From Asterella californica (lineage: Eukaryota; Streptophyta; Marchantiopsida; Marchantiales; Aytoniaceae): a DNA stretch of 64,000 nt. Positions 11,772 to 22,531 of the stretch are shown piece after piece (position 1 is the stretch's first letter; each line of letters opens with the position of its first letter). The notes under the pieces were generated by a model. It saw nothing but the letters and a program-made list of their open reading frames with translations, searched no databases and had not been told where the DNA came from. The translations under genes were made by a program, and so were the position numbers. The stretch lies in contig JAYKYS010000001.1 of NCBI GenBank assembly GCA_036924285.1, forward strand, positions 5,120,501 through 5,184,500, read 5' to 3'.

Positions 11772-13775
11772 TGTCATGTCGTGGACCGGCTCCTACCTGA
11801 AATTCAAACTTTGATGCTTGTCGCTCCAAAGACACTCATGAGAAGACAAGCTAGGCCCCTGCTTACGGACTTTCGGCGTAATCTCAGATCTCCATTTTCA
11901 TCGCATAGATGGGTAGAGCTCCTTGTCAGCTTTCCATAGGCACTTTGTCTACTTCGTTTGGACGCCTAGTGGAAAAGTTACAGGACTCGAAAGATGGAGA
12001 AAATAAGCTAGGCCCCAGCTTACGGGTTTTTGGCACCACTTCGGATCTTCATTTTTATCGCACCAGTGGATAGAGCTCCTTGTCAGCTTTCCATAGGCAC
12101 TTCATCTATTTCGTTTAGTGGAAAAGTTAGTGGAACCCCAGCTTACGGGCTAGACCCCAGCTTACGGGCTTTTGGCGCAACTTCGGATCTTCACTTTCAT
12201 CACATGGATGGGTAGAGCTCGTTGTCAGCTTTCCATGGGCATCTTGTTTACTCCGTTTGGACATTCAGAGAAGAAGTTATGCGATTCGAAAGAAGATAAA
12301 ATCAAGTTAGGCCTCTAGTTACTTGCTGACTGGGTATTCAGAGCTTCAGGCGTTCTATCAAAGACGCAAGGGGCCTGCTTCTTATTATTCAAGAGAGAAC
12401 TGTACGTACAGAGACTGTTGCAAGGGGGCTGCTTAAAGGGCTTGCTTGTTCCTACGACCTGTCGGTGGATGTTTTGTGGAATTGAGACGTTCAATACACG
12501 CGCGCAAGGTGTCATCGGGTTCAGATCTGTGCAGGCTACGCACTGGTTCAAACGGTTAGGGAAGAGACGGATGGGGGGTTGTGTTCTAGAAGAAATTGAG
12601 ACACATGAAGCAGATTTGGAGGTTTTCAGTTACCTGTGAAGGAGAGTTGGACCGTTCGGGCCGTTCCGGAATCCAAACTTGTTGTCCTTGGATCCATCGG
12701 GATCAAAACAACGAGTTCTTCAGAAAATTGAAGACGATACGAGTTTTCATCGGACGGTTTGGGTGTTCTGAGTGAAATTGGTTCGCAAGGAAGCGCTTGC
12801 GTCAGGTTTTTCATCGCCTGCGACTTGAGATTGGATTGTTCTTCGCGATCGGTGAGCCAAGCTCTTCGTTCTTGGTGTTTACGCGATCATGGAGTCCTCA
12901 TGTACGCATAGGAGAAGACTGTAAGTGAATTGGATTGTTGGTTTGGGTGTGGTGAGCGAATTTGAGCCGCAGGGAGTCGATTTACGTCAGTATTTTGCAA
13001 CCTGCGACCAAATTTCTCGAGTGGTTTTGCAAGGAGAACTCCAAACGGCTTGTTTGGAGTCTTGTTGGGTTCAGGGTAGCCAGATCTACCTACCAGCGAA
13101 GACGGATATCAGTTTAGACGATCCGTTTGTGCGTTGTGAGCGGTTTTAAGCCGCAGAGAGGAGCTTTTGGAGGTTCGGTCACCTGCGACTGAAAATCGAC
13201 GATATCTCGACTATCGGGAGTCAAATCTGAAGGTTTCTTGAGCCAAAGGAGTCAGGGAAGGAGACCCTATCAACATTTGAAGATCGTTTGGAGAAAGGAG
13301 AAAGTTCTCAGATAGGTCTTTTTCGGTTCTTTCGCTACGGATTTCGTCTTTTTGAGTTCGTTAGGGACTTTATTGGTTGTGTACGGCTTGTGGTAGCTAG
13401 CTTTAGCCAAGAGCTAGTGCGTGGATGTGGTTTGGACTTGGGTTTGGATCGCGTGATATTGTTGTGGCTCTGTTTGTTAGCAAAGAGAAGTTTCTCTTGC
13501 TTTGAGCTACGCTTCGACGATTTCGGGCTAGGGTTGAGATTCAAAGGTTTGTTTTAGGGCTTCTGAAGTAGGTTACGGACCGCTCTGGTCTGTTCCTCAG
13601 TTTTGTGCTGTTAGGAGAAAGAGACGGCAGTGTACATACATTTGGAGTGGTATATATTGCGCGTTCATTTTCGTGGTTGTCTTCTCTGTCTTGTCTCTGT
13701 TTCAGCACACAACATCTCCACAGCCAGGAACCTCGCGTTTTCTTGGACATTCTTCACGCAATATCCGACACGACA
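11772..13775 (+). repeat. 5' LTR of element B (family B LTR)
   Basis: The 2004-bp LTR matches 19287-21281 and the solo copy 37907-39938. It contains three to four degenerate units of a 157-bp tandem repeat (starts near 11848, 12005, 12150, 12305) carrying AAGCTAGGCCCCAGCTTACG-like words. A TATA-like TATATAT lies at 13651-13657, a reasonable place for the LTR promoter. Several short ORFs inside it recur in all copies but look like non-coding LTR sequence. Confidence 0.93.
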
Positions 13776-13779
13776 TAGG

Positions 13780-13795
13780 TGGTGAACTCGACGTG
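13780..13795 (+). promoter_or_regulatory. Primer binding site of element B
   Basis: TGGTGAACTCGACGTG starts 4 bases after the 5' LTR and is identical to the A site, where the spacer is 11 bases. It starts with TGG, complementary to the CCA end of a tRNA. Confidence 0.78.
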
Positions 13796-13852
13796 AAGGT
13801 CTGGGGTGGAGATTTCTTCTGTGTGTGAACTTTGAAGAAGAGATTGGCAGTC

Positions 13853-15741
13853 ATGAGTGGGGATGGGAAAGGTGATGGAGATGGAGCTAGTGGTTCAAGT
13901 GGGTTACCGAAGGTGCAGTTGAATCCGGCGACTGCATCGATGTTCCAAGCTTTCACTATGTTCTTACGGCAGCAACAGTCTGATGTTGAGGAAGCTGTTG
14001 GTCTGCTTACCAAGAGGGAGCGGAGACGAGAGAAGGTTCCTGCTAGGAGACTGGCGCCAACACCTACAGCTGTAACACATGTTCCTGTAGTTCGACCAGT
14101 TGTTCCTGTTGCTAGACAGGTAGTGCCGGTTGCTCCTGCTGTTCCAGTTGTTCAGGCACCGATAGTATCTCCGAAGAAGGACTCAAGTCTTGAGGAGATC
14201 ATGCGTGGGATGCGAGACCTGCAGATCAAGCTCACCAGATTGGAGGAGCAAGGATCTACAAGCGGAGTGAAACCTGTTGAGAAGCAAGGCTGGATCCAGC
14301 GGTGTATCTGGTGCGATGGTACCGATCATCCGCGCAGAGATTGCAAGGAGTTCAGTGATACCTTACAGCAAGAGGTGATCTTCTGGAAGGATGGGAAGGT
14401 AGCGTTGAGAGATACTGGTGCACTTCTTCAGACCAACTTTGATAGTGGAGGGATGAAGAAGTTGGTTGAGGACCACCTATCAGCGCAAGCAGTCGCAATC
14501 GTGGAAGCTGGAACTTATGGCACAAGGGTTGAGGATCAAGCCGAGAGGAGTTTCAACAAGCAAGTTGAGCCAAGTGAGTTGTGGTCATCTGCCATCTCCA
14601 TGAAATAGAAAGGGAAGATGGCACGTGAGACGTTGCAGAGGACAGCTGCTACGATCAGAAGGGATACTAGATGGGAGGATCCGATAGAAGCTCTATCGGT
14701 GCATGCTTACATCGTCAAGAACCAACACGAAGCGTTGTTGGAAGAGAAGAGAAGGCGAGATTCAGAGGATGCAGGGGAATGAACTTCTTCCAAGAGATAG
14801 ACTCGAGGAGAGAAGGTTCGCCAAGAGCTTCGGTATACAGGAGCTCAAGACCTACCGATGGACGATGCTCCTTCTCCATCGAAGGAGAGATCTCAGAAGG
14901 AGAAGGGTAAACCGGATACATACAAGCTGCAGTCGGATATCGAGGCTTCAACAGACTTGAAGGGAGTCTTGGAAGATCGCATTTTGAATGCGAAGGTGGA
15001 GTTTACCTTGAGAGAAGTGTTAGGCATCGCCAAGCGTGAGTTTCATGATGTCATCATCGATGTCATCAAACGGAAACGACAGATTACGGGTGAGACTGGT
15101 TTATCGCATGCTTTGGATACTAGGATGTCTGTGGATGAGGAGAGAGAGCTTGCAAGGTGCAGTGTCTATTCTCCAGAGGAAGAAAGAGATCGAAGGCGTA
15201 GGGTGCATTTTGAGGATGAAGAGGAGGATGGAAAGCGGAGCTCAAGTCATTACAGCCACAGTCACTGGGCTCGAGCTACGACGGAGACGTTGGTGAGGAT
15301 CGAGGACTTGGATGAACCGGTGGTTGCTCTGATCGATCATGGATCAGAAATCAACATCATGTCGAAGGAGCTGTACAAGAGGAAAAAGTGGTCGATCGAC
15401 ACAGAGCATGGATGGGTCATAAGAGCAGCCAACAACACAAGAGGAGACTTGTATGGAGCTTGTCCAGACATCAGAGTGCACGTAGGTGATGTTGCTATCG
15501 AGCAAAACTTCTTTGTTCAAGAAGCAACATCATACCCGCTCATTCTGGGCCAACCTTTCATCATAGCGACCCGGATGGAGACAAAGGTACTGGACGACGG
15601 ATCTGCGTATGCTAGGATCTGAAGTCAAGATGGGAAGAGAGCGATACAGTTCCTAACTATACCGTCCAACCACGAGCGCAACCGAGATCGTTTGAGGGAG
15701 AAGCCGCTTCCAAGGGTGAGTGAAGAGTTCAAGGATTTTCG
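13853..15741 (+). pseudogene. Gag-protease of element B, internally deleted and with stops
   Basis: The ATG at 13853 opens MSGDGKGDGDGASGSSG. Compared with A, the protein jumps from the Gln-rich FLRQQQS straight to DVEEAVGLLTKRERRREK, so about 185 residues of capsid-like sequence are missing in frame near 13980. A Val/Pro/Arg-rich stretch follows (about 14030-14160), then a zinc knuckle CIWCDGTDHPRRDC at 14303-14344. In-frame stops occur at 14606-14608 (TAG) and near 14778 and 14796. The frame continues from 14858 through the protease (D-H-G at 15335-15343; YPLILGQPFIIATRMETKV) to a TGA at 15620-15622 and another near 15743. With the capsid core missing it could not assemble particles by itself. 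Confidence 0.88.
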
Positions 15742-16212
15742 TTGAATACCACTATAGAGCGGGATTGTGGTGGTGCGCAAGAGAAGGTACTCTCGCTTGA
15801 TGGAGATAGTGCCTTTTGTACAGGGTTTGTTGGGTTTTCAGAGTGTGGGATTGCTATCTACAAGAAGGTAGAAGAGTTGAGAAGAAAAGAACAAAAACAT
15901 TTGCGTGGTGTTGAGTTGATGTTGAAAGAGTTGGGTGAGCTAGAAGAGGATGAATGGATTTCTGGTATTTATGAAGAGGATGGGTTGGAAGATCCTTTGC
16001 GAGAGATCATGTCTATTGGATGAGAGGATATGGATAAGGTCGTGCAGATTCATTCAAGGGAGATCTGTTCGGTGATCGAATCATTCCGTGCACCGAAGGT
16101 TCGAGTTGAGACAAGGTACAAGACAGTGGATAGGAAGGTAAAGCCAGTTGCTGATCCTTTGTCGGAAGACACCAACCAACAGATGGATCGAGCTCAAAAG
16201 AGAAGAGTTTGA
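15742..16212 (+). pseudogene. Linker region of element B pol (broken)
   Basis: This segment matches the A linker (TIERDCGGAQEKVLS here, TIEERDFNGTVEKGFS in A). It is acidic and charged (LMLKELGELEEDEWISGIYEE) and lies between protease and RT. Its frame is -1 relative to gag-protease in both elements. An in-frame TGA at 16021-16023 splits it (15742-16023 and 16030-16212), and a second frame change near 16205 separates it from the RT ORF. I know no function for this linker; in related elements it is part of the Pol polyprotein. Confidence 0.75.
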
Positions 16213-19211
16213 GAGATCCTATAATGATAGGACACAAGTTCACGGAGAAGACCCTTGAAGAGTTGAAGATTGGATCTGATAGGTCTCTTCTACCAGAAGA
16301 GAAGATGTGCTTCAAGGAGATGCTTTCACGACATGGGAAAGCATTTGCCTTTGAGCCACATGAGATTGGGTGTGTAGATCCGTACGTTGTTACCCCGATG
16401 GTTATCTTCACGGTACCGCATGTGCCATGGAACCTCAGACCAATTCCAGTACCGTGGGCTCACTTGCCCAAACTAGTGGAGTTGCTGAAAGAGAAGATGC
16501 GGATGAAGATCTTGGAGCCGTCGTTTGCACCATATTCGAGCAGATGGTTTACAGTGCCTAAGAAGAATGGGTCGCTGAGGTTCATCCAAGACATGCAATC
16601 GGTGAACGCAGTAACAATCAGAAATGCTGAGGTAGGATCGATTGTGGATGAGTTTGCTGAAACGTTTGCAGGAAGAGCAATTTACTCAATGGGAGATCTT
16701 TACTCAAGATATGATCAGTTTCAACTAGCAGAGGAGAGCAGAAGCTTCACGACAATGAGGACACCTTTGGGGTTGGTTAGGATGTGTACCTTACCACAGG
16801 GAGCTACCAACTCGGTAGCACACATGATGAACGGGATGAATCAAGTTCTAAGAGACTTCATCCCTGAAAAGACGATGTCGTTCTTGGATGACATTTCCAT
16901 CAAAGGATGTGTGGAAGATGAGAAGGATGAAGCATTAGATCAGAAGGGGTGTCGACGATACGTCACTGATCACATCGCAGACTGTGAGAAGATCTTATCT
17001 CGACTTGAGGAAGTTCATCTTACGCTGTCAAGTGCGAAGTCTACATTTGGGGTTAGAGAGGTTTTGATCGTTGGTCATTTGTGTGGATCGTTTGGTCGGA
17101 AGCCAGATCCGAACAAGATGGATGCGATTGGAAGAATGAAGGAGGTTTGCAACTCACTAACAGAAGTGAGAAGATTTTTGGGTGCTTGTGTATTCTACCA
17201 CATTTGGATTCCTCATTATGCGCATGTGGCGGATCCGTTGTATGGATTGTTGGGTAAGGGTCATAAGTTCAGATGGGAGGAAGAGCATACGAATGCGGTA
17301 AGGAAGCTGAAGTCTTTACTTTCATCTCCTCCAGTCCTGGGAAGGATTGATTACAAGGGTGCTAGGCCGGTGATTCTTATTGTGGATACAAGTCCAGTTG
17401 CAATTGGATGGGCAGTCGGACAGGATGACGAGGATGGAGACAGGTTTGCGGTTAGGTTCGGAGCGAAGGTGTTAAGTCCTCGACAACGTGCTTACCCGCA
17501 AGTGAAGAGAGAACTGTGGGGTATTGTTTCAGCTATGAAAACTGAGAAAGAGTATTTGATTGGAGCAGTAGTGGTGGTTGAAACTGATTGCTTGCCGTTG
17601 TTAGGGATGATTATGAATTGTTCAACTCCTGATATTGCGATGTTACGATGGATCGCGTATATCAAGTCGTTGAACCCGGAGTTTAGACATATCGCAGGGA
17701 AAGATAATCCGATGGCGGATATGTTATCTCGAGCTCGGTATGATGGGGAGGATGAGATGGTAGAAGACATTGACGACGTGGGTACAGAGTTCTATTCGAT
17801 TGCACAAACAAGAAGGGAAGATGAGTTGTTTGTTGAAGGGTTGTATGATGGTGATTTACTTGATATCGGGAGGTACCTTAGTACGATGGTTAAGCAGACA
17901 GGTTCGACGGATGAGAGGTTTCGGAGAGTTCGAAGGAAGGCCTACAACTTCATGTTGCAGGATGGGTTTCTTTGGAAGCGACCGAAGCAGAAAGGTGAGG
18001 TACCGCTATGGGTGGTTTGCAACAAAGAAGATCAGCAGAAGTTGCTCAAGGCGTTCCATGAGAGTCTTTGGGCTGGACATCGAGGAATTTGGGCCACTTT
18101 TACCAAGATAAAAGAGCGGTATTGGTGGAAAAACATGTACAGGGATGTTGTATCTTTTGTGGAGTCTTGTTTGACATGTCAGATGTATTCGAATATCCGA
18201 CATCGTGACGGATTACATCCGATTTATCCGTTGGCGATCCACTTCAAGTGGATGGTAGACTTGGTGACTATGCCGGTTGGATTATGGCAGATGAGATACT
18301 TGGTACTTGCTAGAGAGGATCTTTCAAATCAAGTCGAGGGTAGGGCGCTTCGGACGAAGACAACTGAAGGGGTATGTAGATTTCTCTTGGAAGAAGTTGT
18401 TTGTCGGTATGGATGTGTGGGAAAGATCACTGCAGATCGGGGAGAGTTAGATGCACATGAGGCTCGTGAATTCTTTGCAAGATGTGGGGTGAGGTTGTCA
18501 CTGACAACTGCTTACAACCCCGAAGGGAATGCCAAGAGTGAACGTGGTCATCCATCCATTGTGAAGGTTTTGGTGAAAGCTTGCAATGGAAGGGTGTGCG
18601 AGTGGCCTCGACTCTTACCATTTGCGTTATGGGCAGATAGAACGACGCACAGCTCGGTGACAAGTTACATGCCGGTGGAACTCATCACATGTCAGAAGCC
18701 TATCATGCCGATTGAAGAACACGTTCTGACATGGAGTGTGTTACCTTGGGAGGACAATTTGACTAGAGAAGAGCTTCTTGCTATTCGAATTAGGCAGTTA
18801 GAGAGAAGACCAGAGGATATCCAAATTGCTTTGGATAGGCTGCGAGAAGCACGGTTGAAGAACAAGGTCAGATTTGATCAACGACATCGTTTGAGACCCA
18901 GGGAAATCAAAGAAGATGATTGGGTGTTAGTCTATGACAACAGTCTAGACAACCAGCATAGTGCACTCCGGAAGTTTTCCAGAAGATGGTTTGGTCCGTA
19001 TGTGGTGAAGAAGGTTCATGACAACGCAACTTACGCCCTGCAAGAGTTGGATGGAACGAGCTTGAAGGTACCAGTGGCAGGTAAACGTGTCAAGATTTTC
19101 AAAAAGAGAGATGAGGAAGTCGATCTAGCAGATATCTTGACGAAGTTTCAGTTTGAGGATGAGGATTATGCAGAAGATCTTGAAGGTGAGGTTGGTTACG
19201 ATGGGAAGTAG
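16212..19211 (+). CDS. Intact Gypsy RT-RNase H-integrase ORF of element B
   Basis: About 1000 codons are open. RT runs over about residues 70-290 (WFTVPKKNGSLRFIQDM; YSMGDLYSRYDQFQ; LPQGATNSVAHMMNGMNQ; catalytic FLDD encoded at 16881-16892). RNase H follows (VILIVDTSPVAIGWAVGQ near 17370; AGKDNPMADMLSRARY near 17695). Integrase has an HHCC finger (HESLWAGHRG to CLTCQMYSN, about 18055-18195), the core D, D, E in MVDLVTM, TADRGELD and KSERGH, and a C-terminal GPY/F-type motif (WFGPYVVKKVHDN). It ends in an acidic tail with no chromodomain. No ATG opens it at the upstream boundary (first ATG at 16224), so it would normally be entered from the upstream frame. The PQGATNS motif, VLIVGH and the FLGACVFYHIWI block resemble, from memory, marY1-like elements of basidiomycetes. 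Confidence 0.93.
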   Translation, partial: RDPIMIGHKFTEKTLEELKIGSDRSLLPEEKMCFKEMLSRHGKAFAFEPHEIGCVDPYVVTPMVIFTVPHVPWNLRPIPVPWAHLPKLVELLKEKMRMKILEPSFAPYSSRWFTVPKKNGSLRFIQDMQSVNAVTIRNAEVGSIVDEFAETFAGRAIYSMGDLYSRYDQFQLAEESRSFTTMRTPLGLVRMCTLPQGATNSVAHMMNGMNQVLRDFIPEKTMSFLDDISIKGCVEDEKDEALDQKGCRRYVTDHIADCEKILSRLEEVHLTLSSAKSTFGVREVLIVGHLCGSFGRKPDPNKMDAIGRMKEVCNSLTEVRRFLGACVFYHIWIPHYAHVADPLYGLLGKGHKFRWEEEHTNAVRKLKSLLSSPPVLGRIDYKGARPVILIVDTSPVAIGWAVGQDDEDGDRFAVRFGAKVLSPRQRAYPQVKRELWGIVSAMKTEKEYLIGAVVVVETDCLPLLGMIMNCSTPDIAMLRWIAYIKSLNPEFRHIAGKDNPMADMLSRARYDGEDEMVEDIDDVGTEFYSIAQTRREDELFVEGLYDGDLLDIGRYLSTMVKQTGSTDERFRRVRRKAYNFMLQDGFLWKRPKQKGEVPLWVVCNKEDQQKLLKAFHESLWAGHRGIWATFTKIKERYWWKNMYRDVVSFVESCLTCQMYSNIRHRDGLHPIYPLAIHFKWMVDLVTMPVGLWQMRYLVLAREDLSNQVEGRALRTKTTEGVCRFLLEEVVCRYGCVGKITADRGELDAHEAREFFARCGVRLSLTTAYNPEGNAKSERGHPSIVKVLVKACNGRVCEWPRLLPFALWADRTTHSSVTSYMPVELITCQKPIMPIEEHVLTWSVLPWEDNLTREELLAIRIRQLERRPEDIQIALDRLREARLKNKVRFDQRHRLRPREIKEDDWVLVYDNSLDNQHSALRKFSRRWFGPYVVKKVHDNATYALQELDGTSLKVPVAGKRVKIFKKRDEEVDLADILTKFQFEDEDYAEDLEGEVGYDGK

Positions 19212-19267
19212 GACGATAAGCCGGTCCACTCCTTGGTTGGTATCTTTGGTGCATACCGGAGGATGCA

Positions 19268-19286
19268 CAGGTTCAGAGGGGGTGGA
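19268..19286 (+). promoter_or_regulatory. Polypurine tract of element B
   Basis: CAGGTTCAGAGGGGGTGGA abuts the 3' LTR and is identical to the A tract. Confidence 0.87.
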
Positions 19287-21281
19287 TGTCGTGTCGTGGA
19301 CCGGCTCCTATCTGAAATTCAAACTTTGATGCTTGTCGCTCCAAAGACACTCATGAGAAGACAAGCTAGGCCTCTGCTTACGGACTTTCGGCGTAATCTC
19401 AGATCTCCATTTTCATCGCATAGATGGGTAGAGCTCCTTGTCAGCTTTCCATAGGCACTTTGTCTACTTCGTTTGGACGCCTAGTGGAAAAGTTACAGGA
19501 CTCGAAAGATGGAGAAAATAAGCTAGGCTCCAGCTTACGGGTTTTTGGCACCACTTCGGATCTTCATTTTTATCGCACCAGTGGATAGAGCTCCTTGTCA
19601 GCTTTCCATAGGCACTTCATCTACTTCGTTTGGACGCCTAGTGGAAAAGTTACAAGCTAGGCTCCAGCTTACGGGCTTTTGGCGCAACTTCGGATCTTCA
19701 CTTTCATCACATGGATGGGTAGAGCTCGTTGTCAACTTTCCATGGGCATCTTGTTTACTCCGTTTGGACATCCAGAGAAGAAGTTATGCGATTCGAAAGA
19801 AGGTAAAATCAAGCTAGACCCCTAGTTACTTGCTGATTGGGTATTCAGGGCTTCAGGCGTTATATCAAAGATGCAAGGGGCCTGCTTTTTATTATTCAGG
19901 AGAGAACTGTACGTACAGAGACTGTTGCAAGGGGGTTGCTTAAGGGGCTTGCTTGTTCCTGCGACTTGTCGGTGGATGTTTTGGAGAATTGGGAAGTCCA
20001 ATACACGCGCGCAAGGTGTCATCGAGTTCAGATCTGTGCAGGCTACGCATTGGTTCAAACGGTTAGGGAAGAGACGGATGGGGGGTTGTGTTCTAGAAGA
20101 AATTGAGACACATGAAGCAGATTTGGGAGTTTTCAGTTACCTGTGAAGGAGAGTTGGACCGTTCGGGCCGTTCCGGAGTCCAAACTTGCTGTCCTTGGAT
20201 CCATCGGGATCAGAACAACGAGTTCTTCAGGAAATTGAAGACGATACGAGTTTTCATCGGACGGTTTGGGTGTTCTGAGTGAAATTGGTTCGCAGGGAAG
20301 CGCTTGCGTCAGGTTTTTCATCGCCTGCGACCTGAGATTGGATTGTTCTTCGCGATCGGTGAGCCAAGCTCTTCGTTCTTGGTGCCTACATGATTAAGGA
20401 GTCCTCATGTACGCATGGGAGAAGACTGTAAGTGAATTGGATTGTTGGTTTGGGTGTGGTGAGCGAATTTGAGCCGCAGGGAGCTGATTTACGTCAGTTT
20501 TTTGCAACCTGCGACCAAATTTCTCGAGTGGTTTTGCAAGGGGAACTCCAAACGGCTTGTTTGGAGTCTTGTTGGGTTCAAGGTAGCCAGATCTACCTAC
20601 CAGCGAAGACGGATATCAGTTTAGACGATCCGTTTGTGCGGTGTGAGCGGTTTTAAGCCGCAGAGAGGAGCTTTTGGAGGTTCGGTCACCTGCGACTGAA
20701 AATCGACGATATCGACTATCGGGAGTCGGATCTGAAGGTTTCTTGAGCCAAAGGAGTCAGGGAAGGAGACCCTATCAACATTTGAAGATCGTTTGGAGAA
20801 AGGAGAAAGTTCTCAGATAGGTCTTTTTCGGTTCCTTCGCTACGGATTTCATCTTTTTGAGTTCGTTAGGGACTTTATTGGTTGTGTACGGCTTGTGGTA
20901 GCTAGCTTTAGCCAAGAGCTAGTGCGTGGATGTGGTTTGGACTTGGGTTTGGATCGCGTGATATTGTTGTGGCTCTGTTTGTTAGCAAAGAGAAGTTTCT
21001 CTTGCTTTGAGCTACGCTTCGACGATTTCGGGCTAGGGTTGAGATTCAAAGGTTTGTTTTAGGGCTTCTGAAGTAGGTTACAGACCGCTCTGGTCTGTTC
21101 CTCAGTTTTGTGCTGTTAGGAGAAAGAGACGGCAGTGTACATACATTTGGAGTGGTATATATTGCGCGTTCGTTTTCGTGGTTGTTCTTCTCTGTCTTGT
21201 CTCTGTTTCAACACACAACATCTCCACAGCCAGGAACCTCGCGTTTTCCTGGACATCCTTCACGCAATATCCGACACGACA
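19287..21281 (+). repeat. 3' LTR of element B
   Basis: The 1995-bp partner of 11772-13775 starts TGTCGTGTCGTGG and ends TCCGACACGACA. Differences from the 5' LTR include base changes and small indels in the tandem-repeat zone. It is followed by ACGT (21282-21285). Confidence 0.93.
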
Positions 21282-21285
21282 ACGT

Positions 21286-22374
21286 GTCATTATTCATAGT
21301 TTTAGATTTTCTTTGGCACTTTGGGAGGCTAACGTGGTAGCCTTTGAGTGAAGTTAAGTTACCACATAGATTAATGCACTAAAGGACAACCAAATGGAGC
21401 TATGAACTCCCATTGGTCCATTTTTATCTTTTGTAAAATTCTAACTTTAGAAGCAGAAGTCTAAAGGAGAATTCGTGCATTTGGTGAGGACATTGCAAAA
21501 TCTGAGAGCACAAGAAGATAGAGCTCGTCGTGCCAGTCACTGTCAGTGAAATTCTTGATCGATTTGGAGCAATAAAGAAGAAATTATGCTAAATTGAAGT
21601 TCAGATTGAGTTGAAATTGCATCACTTTTGTTGATTTTGAGATTTTGAGTGTCAATTCCAACAGAAAAGAGATAATCGCTTCAAACCTGCATGGCTGCGT
21701 TCACTGTCAGCAAGGCTACGACTGTCCAAAAAGTTTCATGTCATTTGAGTAATTCAGGACGACCGCTGAAGCAGAGAGGGTCTGAAAAGCTCTCAATCTA
21801 GAGCAGCAATTTCAGAGAACGAGATCTGGAGAACCGTGTACAACCACCATGTCCAACTTCACAAGGATGTTCAACAAGCTGTGAACTCCAAGTCGTGTAA
21901 GAATCTTTGGAGATGATCGAACCAATTTCTTGTTCTAGGTCGAAATAGTCATCCGGGTGTCAGAAATTGCCGTAATTTCTCTACTCAAGATGTTTCTATT
22001 GTGCATGAATTTGATCGGTGCTAGAATTTGATCTCAGGCTGAAATTTCGTATGTGTGCTCAGTAGAGTCTCTTTTACATGTAAGAGAAATTTAGAAGTCT
22101 GAATCATCATAGTTTTCTTCTCTTTGAGCGTTAAAGTTCACCGTCTGATCTTATTACTACTAATTAAACCTGAACTTTGCTTCCTGAACATAATAGAGGT
22201 TTCTACAGACCTATATGAGTGTCTAGAGCACCCTGTTATAACCTGAAAGCCTATCCTTTAAGTAAAATAGCCACAGTCAGAAGCCCAGCGCTTCCCTGAG
22301 TAAGAGATCAGAGTCTTCCAATCACATCACAGCCATAAGGTTCCGTCCTTCTCAAGAAAACTCTCACCTAGACA
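21286..22374 (+). repeat. Diverged family-A-type LTR (A2), right part
   Basis: From 21286 the sequence follows the second two-thirds of the family A LTR in the orientation of the solo copy at 51234-52605. Shared landmarks include the run with acgtggtagcc, the words gagctatgaactcccattgg, and the region ending cagaagccc. Divergence is high. It ends AGACA at 22374. Element B adjoins its left side at ACGT, so B probably inserted into this LTR, but the missing left third is not recognisable at 11579-11771. Confidence 0.7.
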
Positions 22375-22531
22375 ACGAATATTTCAAATATAATAGTAGG
22401 ATGTTTCTTTAACTCTCAAGCTCAACCGTAGAGAATCCTTCAACATGTCTCATGGAATTTTATGATTTCTTCTAGTCTTATTGGTGTCTGATGTTTCCTT
22501 AAGTGTTATAAGTCATTCTAGCGGAAAACAT
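22375..22531. other. 157-bp spacer between inverted LTRs
   Basis: AT-rich spacer separating the two facing A2 LTRs. No ORF or motif is recognised. Confidence 0.5.

Larger units (their letters stand above)
11772..21281 (+). mobile_element. Ty3/Gypsy element B, full-length, pol intact, gag defective
   Basis: Long LTRs (11772-13775 and 19287-21281, about 2.0 kb) flank PBS, a gag-protease remnant, a linker ORF, an intact 1000-codon RT-RNaseH-integrase ORF and a PPT. The 4-bp duplication ACGT lies at 11768-11771 and 21282-21285. The LTRs begin TGTCRTGTCGTGG and end TCCGACACGACA. Coding sequence, PBS and PPT are shared with element A. Gag lacks its capsid core and carries stops, so the copy should be non-autonomous, although its pol could in principle act in trans. 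Confidence 0.94.

Noticed and set aside
12925..13557. ORFs of 74 and 89 codons in the B LTR, repeated at 20432-21062 and partly in the solo LTR
   Set aside because: They recur only because the LTR recurs; the solo copy has stops and changes, and no motif is recognisable.
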